From the NCBI GenBank assembly GCA_023429565.1, contig JAEZDJ010000020.1:1-22157 (forward strand): 22,157 nucleotides of DNA, in the 5' to 3' direction. Each line of letters opens with the position of its first letter. Positions within the stretch are counted from its first letter, which is position 1. Of the stretch, positions 14,586 through 22,157 are shown piece by piece. Made by a program: the position numbers and the translations under genes. Source of the DNA: Actinomycetes bacterium. Its GTDB lineage: Bacteria; Actinomycetota; Coriobacteriia; Coriobacteriales; Eggerthellaceae. The notes beneath the pieces were generated by a model. The model did not search any database. It had not been told where the DNA came from and saw only the letters and a list, made by a program, of their open reading frames with translations.

Positions 14586-15541
14586 CCGTGCTTCGTATCC
14601 TCCGATTTTCCTTTTTCTTCGCCTTCTTTTTCCTCGCTGGCCTCTCCTTCTTCCTTTCCCTCTGAAGTCGTGTCGTCCGAGGATGTGCCCTTATGGTACT
14701 GACGGAGTGTCGCGTTGACGAGGGTGCCGGCCATCAGGAGGGTGGTGGAAAAGTTGAGCCAGATCATCAGGACGAAGAAAATGCTGATGGCTCCATAGAT
14801 TGCCAGGGAGTTCGCCGCGAAGTGCACATAGATCGCAAAGCCGTCCGACAGGAGGACGAGACCTATCGTCGCGCACGCTGCTCCCGGCCATACCTCCCTT
14901 ATCTTGAGGGTGCCATGGGGAAGTACCAGGTACAGAATGCAGAGGAGGGCGAAAAGGAACAGGATGGCGATAAACCCACGGGCGTCCCAGAGGGCCGTGG
15001 TCACAGGGGACAACCACGGCGCCGCTGAAGAGACCGCGCTCATGAGCATTTCGCCGAAGACGAACAGCAACACGAAGGCCAAAAGAGATGCCAGGATTGC
15101 GAGGATGGACAGTATGGTGATGACCTTGCTGGCCCAGAACCCCCGATGCTTCGTGATGCCGTAGGTTTTGATCAATCCGTTGTAGAGCTGCTGCACGGCT
15201 TTTGCAGCCGCTCCTATGAAAGCGGTGAGGCTCGCGAGGAACAGCCCCGGATTGGGAGTCGTCAGAAGCTTCTCTATGGTTGGTCCCACCATGCTCCAGA
15301 CTGGATCCGGAAAGGCATAGCGCAGGTAGTTGAGCACGGTCGTGGCGCTGACCGCCACATAGGGGAGGAGATTTCCCAGCAGGATTACGAGGGGGAACAG
15401 CGCAAGCAGAAGATAATAGGAAACCAGGGTGGACGTGTTCGAGAAATCGGACTTGATCAGCCGTGCCCGAGCGATGCCGAACAGATGCTTGCCCGTCACG
15501 GCGAGGCCATGGGTGATGACTCCGGTGATCACGGAAGCCAT
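14561..15541 (-). CDS. YihY/BrkB-family inner-membrane protein
   Basis: This ~326-residue membrane protein has six or so hydrophobic segments and the family landmarks SYYLLLALFPLVILLGNLLP near the N-terminus and YGAISIFFVLMIWLNFSTTLLMAG near the C-terminus. The molecular role of the family is not settled (once annotated as ribonuclease BN, now considered a membrane protein of unknown function). The last ~40 residues are a highly charged Glu/Lys/Ser tail not needed by the family. The ATG at 15541 has GGAATGG upstream; an ATG at 15553 is an alternative. Either start overlaps the end of the DUF488 gene (stop at 15529), suggesting translational coupling. Its 3' end overlaps the methyltransferase gene on the other strand. 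Confidence 0.85.
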   Translation of the reverse strand: MASVITGVITHGLAVTGKHLFGIARARLIKSDFSNTSTLVSYYLLLALFPLVILLGNLLPYVAVSATTVLNYLRYAFPDPVWSMVGPTIEKLLTTPNPGLFLASLTAFIGAAAKAVQQLYNGLIKTYGITKHRGFWASKVITILSILAILASLLAFVLLFVFGEMLMSAVSSAAPWLSPVTTALWDARGFIAILFLFALLCILYLVLPHGTLKIREVWPGAACATIGLVLLSDGFAIYVHFAANSLAIYGAISIFFVLMIWLNFSTTLLMAGTLVNATLRQYHKGTSSDDTTSEGKEEGEASEEKEGEEKGKSEDTKHGHRTRKTR

Positions 15542-15888
15542 TGCTGCAACCATTCCGCGAGCACGACCACATGGTTGACGTGCGGGTCTTTCGCCGCATA
15601 GAGAAGGGTGATTGCCGGGGGGTTCATGCGGAGCATCGCCTGGACGAAGCGGGCGGCTTCGGGATTGGCGTCGAGCTCGGCCAGATAGCGCACCTTGAAG
15701 GCCGGGAAATTCTCTGCCTTATGTCCAAACTCCTTGCGCGCTTCGGTCGACGGCGCAAGGAACTGAGCCCAGAGATCGTAGGAGAGGGATTCTTTCCTCA
15801 TCCCTCGTGGCCACAGCCTGTCAACGAGAACTCGGTATCCGTCGGAATCCTCAGGCGGATCATAGACCCGCCTCGTCTGTATCCGCAT
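15529..15888 (-). CDS. DUF488 (YeaO-like) protein
   Basis: This 119-residue soluble protein has the DUF488 signature RVYDPPEDSDGYRVLVDRLWPRG near its start, followed by LAPSTEARKEFGH and the closing LLYAAKDPHVNHVVVLAEWLQ. Family length is about 115-120, so it is complete. The biochemical role is not known. The start at 15888 has AAGGAGAGG directly upstream; a longer in-frame extension to 16122 is antisense to adenine deaminase and was rejected. It overlaps the start of the yihY-like gene and follows adenine deaminase after a strong hairpin. Confidence 0.9.
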   Translation of the reverse strand: MRIQTRRVYDPPEDSDGYRVLVDRLWPRGMRKESLSYDLWAQFLAPSTEARKEFGHKAENFPAFKVRYLAELDANPEAARFVQAMLRMNPPAITLLYAAKDPHVNHVVVLAEWLQQWLP

Positions 15889-15907
15889 CGCCTCTCCTTC
15901 GCAATTG

Positions 15908-15942
15908 CCTTGTCGGGCGCGAGTTGATTTCGCCCGACAAGG
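15908..15942 (-). terminator. 12-bp perfect hairpin between ade and the DUF488 gene
   Basis: CCTTGTCGGGCG and CGCCCGACAAGG pair perfectly around an 11-base loop, about 40 bp below the adenine deaminase stop. No T-run follows on the minus strand, so termination may be partial or the stem may stabilise the upstream mRNA. Confidence 0.6.
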
Positions 15943-15980
15943 CCCTTTGAATCGGATCGCCAGCCGTCTCCGCTTGAGCG

Positions 15981-17783
15981 CTAAACCGCCAGCGTCGTGA
16001 AATTGAACGTCGTGCAGTCCACGAGCCCGCGGTTCGTCAGGCGCAGTTCGGGCAGGCAAGCCAGGGGGATCAGCGCCATGGTCATGAACGGGGAGGGCAT
16101 GGTGCAGCCGATTTCGGCCCACGTGCGTTCAAGGGCATGCACCTTTGTGCTCATCTCCTCGGCATCCAGCGTGTTCATCAGCCCCGCGACGGGCAGCTCG
16201 ACCAATCCCAGCAGGTTTCCGTCGGCGGCAACGGCCATGCCTCCGCCACAGTTCGCAAGGGCGTTTGCGGCCAGCGCCATGTCCTCGTCGTTCGTTCCGA
16301 CAACCAGGAGATTGTGCGCGTCGTGCGCCACGGTGGACGCCATTGCGCCATGCTTGATGCCGAATCCTTTCACGAACCCATAGCCGAACTTTCCCGTTTC
16401 GTGGTGGCGCTCGAACACAAACGTCTTCAGCACGTCTTGGCCGATGTCGGACTCGAGCTTCCCGCCTTCGATGGGCAGATCGACATGCGTCTCCTTTGTT
16501 CCCACCTTGCCGGGGACCACCTCGATGGCGCGGATACGGGCTGTGGGGCCGTTGGCGCCTTCGGGCGCCGAGACGGCAAACGACTCGGGGACGATGTCGA
16601 AGCCGAGATGCATGGAGTGGGTGACCCAGTCCGGGAAGGAAAACGGCTCCAATTCGAAGGTGGCCTTGCCGTTTTCGGCGACAACTTCTCCGTCAATGAG
16701 AACGCGGGTGACGCGCAGGTCCTCCAAGTTGTTCAGGAACACGATGTCGGCGCACTTTCCGGGGGCGATGGACCCGAGGTCGTGGTCCATCTGGAAGCAT
16801 TGGGCACAGTTTATGGTGACCATCTGGATGGCCGTGATCGGGTCGATGCCGAGCTCAACTGCCGTGCGCACAATATGATCGATGTGGCCGTCTGCGACGA
16901 GCGTATGGGGATGCGTGTCGTCTGACACCAGCATCGCATAACGCGTGTCTATGTCGTTCGCGACGATCGCCTCTGCCAACACCGGCAGGTCCTTCCATGC
17001 GGATCCGTACCGCAGCTGCGCATACATGCCGAGGCGCATTTTTGCCAAGACGTCTTCCACGCGGGTTGACTCGTGGCAACAGCGTATGCCGGTGGAAACG
17101 TAGGCGTTCAGTCCTCGATCTGTTTCGGGCATGGAATAGTGGCCGGTCACGATTTTGCCGGCCCGTAGGGTTTCTCCCACTTCGCGATGGGTGTGCTCGG
17201 TGCCAGCCAAGATGCCGGGAAAGTTCATCATTTCTCCCAGACCCACCACGTTCGGCCACTCCATGGTTTCGGCAATGTCATCGGGTCCTATGAACGATCC
17301 CGTGTCCTCGAAGCCGGGCACTGCCGGCACGCAGGAAGGTGTGGTGATCATGGTTTTGAGCGGTGTGCGTTGGGCATCTTCACCCATCACCTTCACGCCC
17401 TCGAGGCCGAGGACGTTGCAGATTTCATGAGGGTCCATGTAGATGCCCGTGGTTCCATGGGGAACGACGGCCCGGGCGTATTCACCTACGCCCATCATCG
17501 ATGATTCCACATGGATGTGGCCATCGAGGAAACCGGGGGTGACATAGCACCCTTCCGCTTCAATGACATGGGTGTCTTCGCCGATGCAATGATCGGCTTC
17601 GCCAAGGTAGGCAATGCGGCCTTCGGCGATGGCTATGTCTATGTTTTCCTGTATTTCAGCTGTGCAGACATTGACGAGATGTGCGTTCTTGATCACGGTA
17701 TCAGCCGGTTTCTGGCCTTGTGCCACCGCAACGAGCGTCTGCGAGCATTCCCAGAGTGGTTTCTTGCAGAAGTTGTTGATCAT
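15981..17783 (-). CDS. ade: Adenine deaminase
   Basis: This enzyme converts adenine to hypoxanthine and ammonia in purine salvage, in the cytoplasm. At 600 residues it matches the usual length. The amidohydrolase metal site is seen in GFLDGHIHVESSM (His89, His91). HEICNVLGLEG, GLGEMMNFPG and SDDTHP-H are the further family motifs, and the C-terminal domain shows HDAHNLLVVGTNDEDM and GGGMAVAADG as in Bacillus Ade. The start ATG at 17783 has AAGGAGC 6 bases upstream. A good promoter lies 60-85 bp upstream. The next gene on this strand (DUF488) is separated by a hairpin. No purine riboswitch is recognised in the leader. Confidence 0.95.
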   Translation of the reverse strand: MINNFCKKPLWECSQTLVAVAQGQKPADTVIKNAHLVNVCTAEIQENIDIAIAEGRIAYLGEADHCIGEDTHVIEAEGCYVTPGFLDGHIHVESSMMGVGEYARAVVPHGTTGIYMDPHEICNVLGLEGVKVMGEDAQRTPLKTMITTPSCVPAVPGFEDTGSFIGPDDIAETMEWPNVVGLGEMMNFPGILAGTEHTHREVGETLRAGKIVTGHYSMPETDRGLNAYVSTGIRCCHESTRVEDVLAKMRLGMYAQLRYGSAWKDLPVLAEAIVANDIDTRYAMLVSDDTHPHTLVADGHIDHIVRTAVELGIDPITAIQMVTINCAQCFQMDHDLGSIAPGKCADIVFLNNLEDLRVTRVLIDGEVVAENGKATFELEPFSFPDWVTHSMHLGFDIVPESFAVSAPEGANGPTARIRAIEVVPGKVGTKETHVDLPIEGGKLESDIGQDVLKTFVFERHHETGKFGYGFVKGFGIKHGAMASTVAHDAHNLLVVGTNDEDMALAANALANCGGGMAVAADGNLLGLVELPVAGLMNTLDAEEMSTKVHALERTWAEIGCTMPSPFMTMALIPLACLPELRLTNRGLVDCTTFNFTTLAV

Positions 17784-17839
17784 GCGGTGCTCCTTCGCTT
17801 GGCTTTCGCCGTGGTCGCGGTGTGTGGAATGGTGCCAAC

Positions 17840-17868
17840 ATTATCCGTCGCCTGGGATGCGTTGTCGA
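17840..17868 (-). promoter_or_regulatory. Promoter of ade
   Basis: On the minus strand TCGACA (17863-17868) and GATAAT (17840-17845) are spaced by 17 bp, a good sigma-70-type match. The leader to the ATG would be about 50 bases. Confidence 0.55.
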
Positions 17869-17946
17869 GGATCGAGACGAAAGCCCATATTCCACCATGA
17901 AACGGTTAGCTGTCGGTCAAGGTTTGCGTGACGGATGGCACTGCAC

Positions 17947-20142
17947 CTATGCCCGGGCAAGCGCTTCCAACAGATCGCGCATTTCGGCTGTGTTCTTGAG
18001 GGCGTACCTTGCCGCCGTCGGACCCGATCCTATCTTGATGGTCCACGCGGTGTCGGGGGCGGCCTCAAACACGTCCTCATCCGTGCGGTCATCTCCTGCT
18101 GCGAGGAGAAAGTCATTATCGGGGTTGCGGAACCAGCGATGGGCGGCGTGCCCCTTGTCGATGTTGCGTGGCTTGACCTCGATGACCTTGTTGCCGTCGA
18201 GAATGGAGAGTCCCGCATTGCCCAAACCATCGGCGAGCGCGTTCTTGATCTCGATGACCCGCCGTTCGGCAAGCTCCTGGCTGCACATGCGATAGTGCCA
18301 GGCAAGGGAATAGTCCTTCTCTTCCAGCAACGCTCCTGGCGTTCGATCGACGAAATCATCCAAGAGAGGTCGCACGTGGTCTTTCCATTCGTCGCTCATC
18401 AGCTCCTGCAGGGTCCAAGTGCGATCCTTCTTATCGCAAAACCATACGCCGTGTTCGGCCACCAGGTCTATGGGCAGGTCGCCGAGCCAGGCGGAGAGCG
18501 TCGCACGGTCGCGTCCCGACACGACAACCACCTCGTTGTCGGTGTGCGACCCCAGCCGGTTCAGCAGATTGATCAGCTGTTCGTCGGGAGCGACCAGGGC
18601 GGGGTCGCCGGAGAAGGGCATGAGCGTCCCGTCGTAGTCGAAGAGCAGCACGCGATGTCGTCCGGCGCGATAAGCATCGATAAGGCGCCCTGCCGACGTC
18701 GGCCCCAGCAGGTGGGCGCTCATTCCATCCTGGCGACGCTTCACCTCGGCGAGCGCGTCCAGGAACTCGTGGGACCATTTCTCCGAAGTGTAGCGTGCGA
18801 GGCGCTTTTGCATGGGGCCGTTACGTCTGCGCTGCTCGTCTTCGGGCATGGTCAAAGCGCGCTCAATTGCAGAAACCATGCCTTCCTCGTCAAATGGGTT
18901 CACGCACAGAGCCTCATGCAGCTCGTAGGCGGCGCCAGCCATTTCGGACAGCACCAACACGCCTCCGCGCCCATCGTGGCAAGCAAGGTATTCCTTGCAT
19001 ACCAAATTCATTCCGTCGCGCAAAGGGGTCACCAGCATGACGTCGCTTGCCGCATACATGCTCACCAATTGCTCGAAGGGAAGCGATCGATAATAGTAGT
19101 CGATGGGGGCCCAGCCAATGGTGGCGTATTTGCCGTTGATGAGGCCCACCAAGCCGTCGATCTGCTGCTTGAGCTCTTGGTAAGACTCGACATTTTCTCG
19201 AGAGGGAACCGTGACCAGAACCAGGACGACGCGTCCTTTCCAATCAGGGTGGCGGTCGAGGAATGCGTCAAATGCTTGGAGACGGTTTGGGATGCCCTTC
19301 GAGTAGTCCAGACGCTCCACCGACAACATGACCTTCCGGTGTTCCTGGCCCTTCTCATTGGCGAACCAGCCGGTCTTTCGCCGTGCATTGAGCTTGGCGG
19401 CAGTTTGGCGATACTTCTCGTAATCGATTCCCATGGGAAAGGCATCGACTTGCGTGATGCGGTCCTCGTCAAGGATGGTTCCCGTACGGTTCTCCAAGCC
19501 GGCGATTCTCCGACAACTCGACAGAAAATGCCTGACGTAGTCATAGGTATGGAAGCCGATGAGGTCTGCCCCCATGATTCCGTGGATGATTTCCGACCTC
19601 CAAGGCAGCATGCGGAACGACTCGTATCCCGGAAAGGGTATGTGGAGGAAAAAGCCGATTGAGGCATCGGGCAGAGCGGCGCGCAGCAGCGAGGGCAGCA
19701 ACATGAGATGATAGTCCTGCACCCAGATGATATCCCCGGGCATGGCGACATCCAGGACGGCGTCGCGGAACCGCTTATTGACGCTCTCGTACGCTTCCCA
19801 GGTGTTTTCTTCGAAGCATGCAAACTGGGAAAACCCGTGAAACAGCGGCCAGACGGTGGAATTGGAGAATCCTTCGTAGTATCCCTCCGCTTCCTCCTCG
19901 CTCAAAAACACCGGGACGCATCTCCGGTTTGTCAGCTCTTCGCACAGTTTCCCCTGCGCCTCCTCATCGAGGCCAATGGGCGGGTCCGCCCAGCCCACCC
20001 ACAGATTGCCTGGGTGGTCGTGCAGCGGGGACAGGCCGGCCACCAGCCCTCCCACACTGCGGGTGAAGTTCATTGTTTGGTCATCGCCGAGTTCTATATG
20101 GTAGGGGAGACGGTTGGAGACAATGATGAGACGATTTTCCAT
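17947..20142 (-). CDS. Bifunctional trehalose-6-phosphate synthase/phosphatase (OtsA-OtsB fusion)
   Basis: This 731-residue fusion would make trehalose from UDP-glucose (or another NDP-glucose) and glucose-6-phosphate in two steps. The first ~470 residues are a GT20 glycosyltransferase with RSVGGLVAGL, WVQDYHLMLLP, HIPFPGYE, VERLDYSKGI and TPLRDGMNLVCKEY. The last ~240 are a HAD phosphatase with LLFDYDGTL (nucleophile and acid Asp), VVVSGRD and AAGDDRTDEDVF. Both active sites appear intact. The start at 20142 has AAGGTGG upstream and gives the usual MENRLIIVSNRLP N-terminus; a TTG at 20166 would add eight residues. A TATAAT (20175-20180) lies upstream. Trehalose made here would serve as a stress protectant; that role is inferred from the family. 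Confidence 0.94.
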   Translation of the reverse strand: MENRLIIVSNRLPYHIELGDDQTMNFTRSVGGLVAGLSPLHDHPGNLWVGWADPPIGLDEEAQGKLCEELTNRRCVPVFLSEEEAEGYYEGFSNSTVWPLFHGFSQFACFEENTWEAYESVNKRFRDAVLDVAMPGDIIWVQDYHLMLLPSLLRAALPDASIGFFLHIPFPGYESFRMLPWRSEIIHGIMGADLIGFHTYDYVRHFLSSCRRIAGLENRTGTILDEDRITQVDAFPMGIDYEKYRQTAAKLNARRKTGWFANEKGQEHRKVMLSVERLDYSKGIPNRLQAFDAFLDRHPDWKGRVVLVLVTVPSRENVESYQELKQQIDGLVGLINGKYATIGWAPIDYYYRSLPFEQLVSMYAASDVMLVTPLRDGMNLVCKEYLACHDGRGGVLVLSEMAGAAYELHEALCVNPFDEEGMVSAIERALTMPEDEQRRRNGPMQKRLARYTSEKWSHEFLDALAEVKRRQDGMSAHLLGPTSAGRLIDAYRAGRHRVLLFDYDGTLMPFSGDPALVAPDEQLINLLNRLGSHTDNEVVVVSGRDRATLSAWLGDLPIDLVAEHGVWFCDKKDRTWTLQELMSDEWKDHVRPLLDDFVDRTPGALLEEKDYSLAWHYRMCSQELAERRVIEIKNALADGLGNAGLSILDGNKVIEVKPRNIDKGHAAHRWFRNPDNDFLLAAGDDRTDEDVFEAAPDTAWTIKIGSGPTAARYALKNTAEMRDLLEALARA

Positions 20143-20174
20143 GCGAGCCACCTTCTGCGCGTTCAATCTTCTTC

Positions 20175-20180
20175 ATTATA
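20175..20180 (-). promoter_or_regulatory. -10 box of the trehalose synthesis gene
   Basis: A perfect TATAAT on the minus strand, preceded by TAC, lies 33 bp from the chosen start codon. No clear -35 is seen. An AGAAT/ATTCT small inverted repeat lies just upstream (20183-20197). Confidence 0.5.
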
Positions 20181-20263
20181 GTAGAATGAACGATTCTTCG
20201 CTCAGAAACGGTTGCGTGGCCGTTGCGTCATCGTGGCGTTTCCGCGAAGTCCCTGTCTGCCGA

Positions 20264-20327
20264 TTCGTGTGATAAGGCGTGGGCTCGGGGAATGCGGTAT
20301 GATCCGTTGAGCAAAGATTCACACGAA
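20264..20327 (+). promoter_or_regulatory. 9-bp inverted repeats flanking a putative promoter
   Basis: TTCGTGTGA (20264-20272) and TCACACGAA (20319-20327) are perfect complements 46 bp apart. Between them lies TATGAT (20298-20303), a likely -10. The right arm runs into the AAGGAGG ribosome site of the small gene at 20342. It could be a paired operator or, from an upstream start site, an mRNA hairpin. Confidence 0.4.
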
Positions 20328-20341
20328 GGAGGAAGCCGAAC

Positions 20342-20623
20342 ATGCAGGTCTACATCGCCCACTATCAGTCGCCTGTGGCGGCAGATGTGCGTGGCATGGG
20401 GCTGTTCGAGTTCGAGAGCTCTGCGCGTGCGGGAACGAAGGCCAATCTTCGCGACGCTCGCCTGAAGATGCTTGAGCTGTATGGTCAGGATGCCCTTCCG
20501 TGGAACATCGAGCGCGTCGAGCGCAAGAAGGCTGTTGCTGCGTCTTGCGACGAACAGCTTGAATTGGATTTTCGTGCACCGAAGCCTCAGCGCAAACGCG
20601 CCAAGAAGAAGGAGTGGTGGTAA
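20342..20623 (+). CDS. Small protein with basic C-terminus, function unknown
   Basis: This 93-residue protein has an excellent Shine-Dalgarno (AAGGAGG, 9 bases before the ATG). It begins MQVYIAHYQSPVAADVRGMG, has a helical, charged middle (ANLRDARLKMLELYG) and ends in a strongly basic tail, KPQRKRAKKKEWW, which suggests nucleic-acid or membrane-phosphate contact. No family is recognised. It is divergent from the trehalose gene and followed by 176 bp before the peptidase gene, which has its own -10, so it is probably transcribed alone. Confidence 0.7.
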   Translation: MQVYIAHYQSPVAADVRGMGLFEFESSARAGTKANLRDARLKMLELYGQDALPWNIERVERKKAVAASCDEQLELDFRAPKPQRKRAKKKEWW

Positions 20624-20725
20624 CCCTTCTCGGTCGAAATGGCCCAACTGCCTGTCTGGCTCCCTTCTTCGCCGCACGCTGCGCCTCGTTGTCGGGGCGG
20701 CATGAGCGCTTCTCTGCATAACGGG

Positions 20726-20767
20726 TATAATGTGGCGGAACAAAGAAGGCGTCCGCAGTGCGGACGC
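20726..20767 (+). promoter_or_regulatory. -10 box and 5'-UTR hairpin before the M42 peptidase gene
   Basis: TATAAT at 20726-20731 is a perfect -10; no good -35 is visible. GCGTCCGC-AGT-GCGGACGC (20749-20767) forms a perfect 8-bp stem in the resulting ~60-base leader, possibly for mRNA stability or attenuation. Confidence 0.5.
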
Positions 20768-20799
20768 GTCACCTCACGACGAATGAGCGGGGGAGCACT

Positions 20800-21945
20800 A
20801 TGAAGAAAAAGAATGTGAAATTTCTCAAAAGCATGCTTGAGACACCTTCTGCCACCGGCACCGAAGAGGCTGTGGCAGATCTTGTGCGGATGCGCCTGTC
20901 CGGTGTTGCCGATGAAATCGAGACCGACGTCATGGGATCCGTCCATGCGCTGCTCAAGGGCAGGGGCTCGGGTCCTTCCCTCATGCTTTCGGCCCATATG
21001 GACGAGATTGGCCTCATGGTCACCTATATCAGCGACGAAGGGTTTCTGAGCGTCTCGGCCGTCGGCGGCGTCGATGCTGCCATCCTTCCCGGTCTCCGCG
21101 TGGACGTGCACACGTCCGAAGGCGACGTGCGCGGCGTTGTGGGACGCAAGCCCATCCATCTGATTGAGTCGGATGAGCGCAAGAAGGTCACGCCCATCGA
21201 TCAGCTGGTCATAGATCTGGGTCTTCCCGCCAAGCGGGTGAAGAAGCTCGTGCGCATAGGCGACACCCTCACGTTCGGCGTCGGTTTTGAGCGCTTTGGC
21301 GACGGCATGGCCGTCTCTCGCGCTTTCGATGACAAGGCCGGGGTGTACGTAGCCGTGCGCGTGCTCGAGCGCCTGGCACAGGAAGGGCGTGCCTTGGGCG
21401 ACTTTGTTGCTGCGGGCACCGTGCAGGAGGAGATTGGCGTACGCGGCGCTACGACCAGCGCCTATGGTGTTGACCCCGATGTGGCTCTCGCGTTCGACGT
21501 GACCCATGCGACGGATTACCCGGGTATCGAGAAGACGAAACACGGGAAGATCGTGTGTGGCCAAGGTCCGGTCATCGCGCGTGGACCGAACATCAACCCG
21601 GCCGTTTTCAACCGGCTTGTCGCCGCGGCCGAGGCGGAGGGCATCCCTTACCAGATTGAGGCGGAGCCAGGCGTCACCGGCACCGACGCTCGTGCCATCC
21701 AGGTCACGCGGGGTGGTATTCCCACGGGTCTCGTGTCCGTTCCCTTGCGCTATATGCACACTCCGACCGAGGTCATCTGTCTTTCTGATCTTGAGGACAC
21801 CGTGAAGCTCATCACGCGCTTTGCCCTTGACCTCAATGAGGATGCCTGCTTCGTTCCTGGCATGGGAGATTGCCCTCTCGAGGATTCGACGGACGGGGAG
21901 CGAGCCGGCGACGTCGAAGGCGCGAACGCGGAGACGGTGGAATAA
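20800..21945 (+). CDS. M42-family metallo-aminopeptidase
   Basis: This 381-residue cytoplasmic peptidase is of the M42 family (glutamyl aminopeptidase/TET/FrvX-like), which trims peptides as large oligomers. Two-metal-site residues are visible: His66 and Asp68 in SAHMDEIG, Asp177/178 in AFDDKAG, the catalytic Glu210-Glu211 in VQEEIGVRG, Asp233 in AFDVTHATDYPG, and His320 in RYMHTPTE. An internal PDZ-like lid region lies about 75-165. The last ~25 residues (after CFVPGMGDC) are an acidic extension not typical of the family. The start at 20800 has GGGGGAG 5 bases upstream; an in-frame start at 20758 lies inside the leader hairpin. smpB starts 8 bp downstream, so the two genes form an operon. 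Confidence 0.9.
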   Translation: MKKKNVKFLKSMLETPSATGTEEAVADLVRMRLSGVADEIETDVMGSVHALLKGRGSGPSLMLSAHMDEIGLMVTYISDEGFLSVSAVGGVDAAILPGLRVDVHTSEGDVRGVVGRKPIHLIESDERKKVTPIDQLVIDLGLPAKRVKKLVRIGDTLTFGVGFERFGDGMAVSRAFDDKAGVYVAVRVLERLAQEGRALGDFVAAGTVQEEIGVRGATTSAYGVDPDVALAFDVTHATDYPGIEKTKHGKIVCGQGPVIARGPNINPAVFNRLVAAAEAEGIPYQIEAEPGVTGTDARAIQVTRGGIPTGLVSVPLRYMHTPTEVICLSDLEDTVKLITRFALDLNEDACFVPGMGDCPLEDSTDGERAGDVEGANAETVE

Positions 21946-21953
21946 GGACTGCC

Positions 21954-22157
21954 ATGAGGCACGAAGAAAAAATCATCGCCAAGAACCGCAAGGCGTTCCA
22001 TGAATATGAGGTCATGGAACGCTATGAAGCCGGCATCGAGCTCACGGGCACCGAGGTCCGGTCCTTGCGAGAGAACAACTGCCAGCTGACGGATTGCTTC
22101 GCGCTTGTCCGCGGCGGGGAGGTGTGGCTCCACAACGTACATATCCCTCCTTTCGCC
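21954..22157 (+). CDS. smpB: SsrA-binding protein SmpB, 5' part
   Basis: SmpB binds tmRNA (SsrA) and delivers it to stalled ribosomes for trans-translation. The 68 residues seen (of about 155) begin MRHEEKIIAKNRKAFHEYEV and include the tell-tale YEAGIELTGTEVRSLR, then NCQLTDCFALVRGGEVWLHNVHIPP. The gene runs off the window. The ribosome site AAGGA overlaps the stop codon region of the M42 peptidase gene, so translation is probably coupled. The tmRNA gene itself is often nearby but would lie outside this window. Confidence 0.95.
   Translation, partial: MRHEEKIIAKNRKAFHEYEVMERYEAGIELTGTEVRSLRENNCQLTDCFALVRGGEVWLHNVHIPPFA

Noticed and set aside
15889..16122. N-terminal extension of the DUF488 frame
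   Set aside because: It is antisense to adenine deaminase and the intergenic hairpin. The ATG at 15888 has a strong ribosome site and gives the family N-terminus.
17784..17946. Purine riboswitch in the ade leader
   Set aside because: No conserved purine-aptamer core or three-way junction was found. A plain promoter with 17-bp spacing is visible instead.
17935..19662. 575-codon plus-strand frame opposite the trehalose gene
   Set aside because: An antisense shadow. The minus strand has all GT20 and HAD motifs.

Overview
The window looks like the chromosome of a high-GC, obligately anaerobic actinobacterium of the class Coriobacteriia, most likely family Eggerthellaceae (relatives of Slackia, Eggerthella, Gordonibacter). 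This is inferred from three things. There is a Tat-exported FAD/FMN reductase divergent from a membrane-anchored LuxR regulator, a hallmark pair of that family. There is a small ferredoxin-thioredoxin-reductase-like protein. The housekeeping genes also have an actinobacterial flavour. No 16S rRNA gene is present, so genus is not assigned.

Left part (1-2883), accessory DNA: a truncated IS21-family element on the minus strand (istA intact, istB cut off after about two thirds of its length at position ~50). Its predicted left end stops 19 bp from a short CRISPR array of five 36-bp repeats and four 29-30-bp spacers (2308-2605). No cas gene is in the window.

Region 2884-9273, respiration, regulation and envelope: a Tat lipoprotein flavoprotein (fumarate/urocanate-reductase-like with a covalent-FMN domain) is divergent from a multi-TM LuxR regulator. 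Then come a membrane-anchored alpha/beta hydrolase, a decayed C-terminal piece of a second luxR gene, a tiny FTR-beta-like Fe-S protein, and a three-TM protein with a long Ser/Gly/Thr-rich tail. A 526-bp stretch without a convincing gene follows (9274-9799).

Region 9800-14585: an MFS exporter and its MerR-type regulator (minus strand, separated by a strong terminator), then a bacterial Elp3 (radical SAM plus acetyltransferase). Elp3 is divergent, across a palindromic promoter, from a methyltransferase that carries the signature motifs of eukaryotic Trm9/ALKBH8. Together they suggest a two-step tRNA wobble-uridine pathway (cm5U then mcm5U) in a bacterium. This is the most interesting biological hypothesis in the window.

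Region 14561-20142 (minus): a YihY/BrkB membrane protein, a DUF488 protein, adenine deaminase, and a fused trehalose-6-phosphate synthase/phosphatase. Region 20342-22157 (plus): a small hypothetical protein, an M42 aminopeptidase and the start of smpB, which runs off the window.
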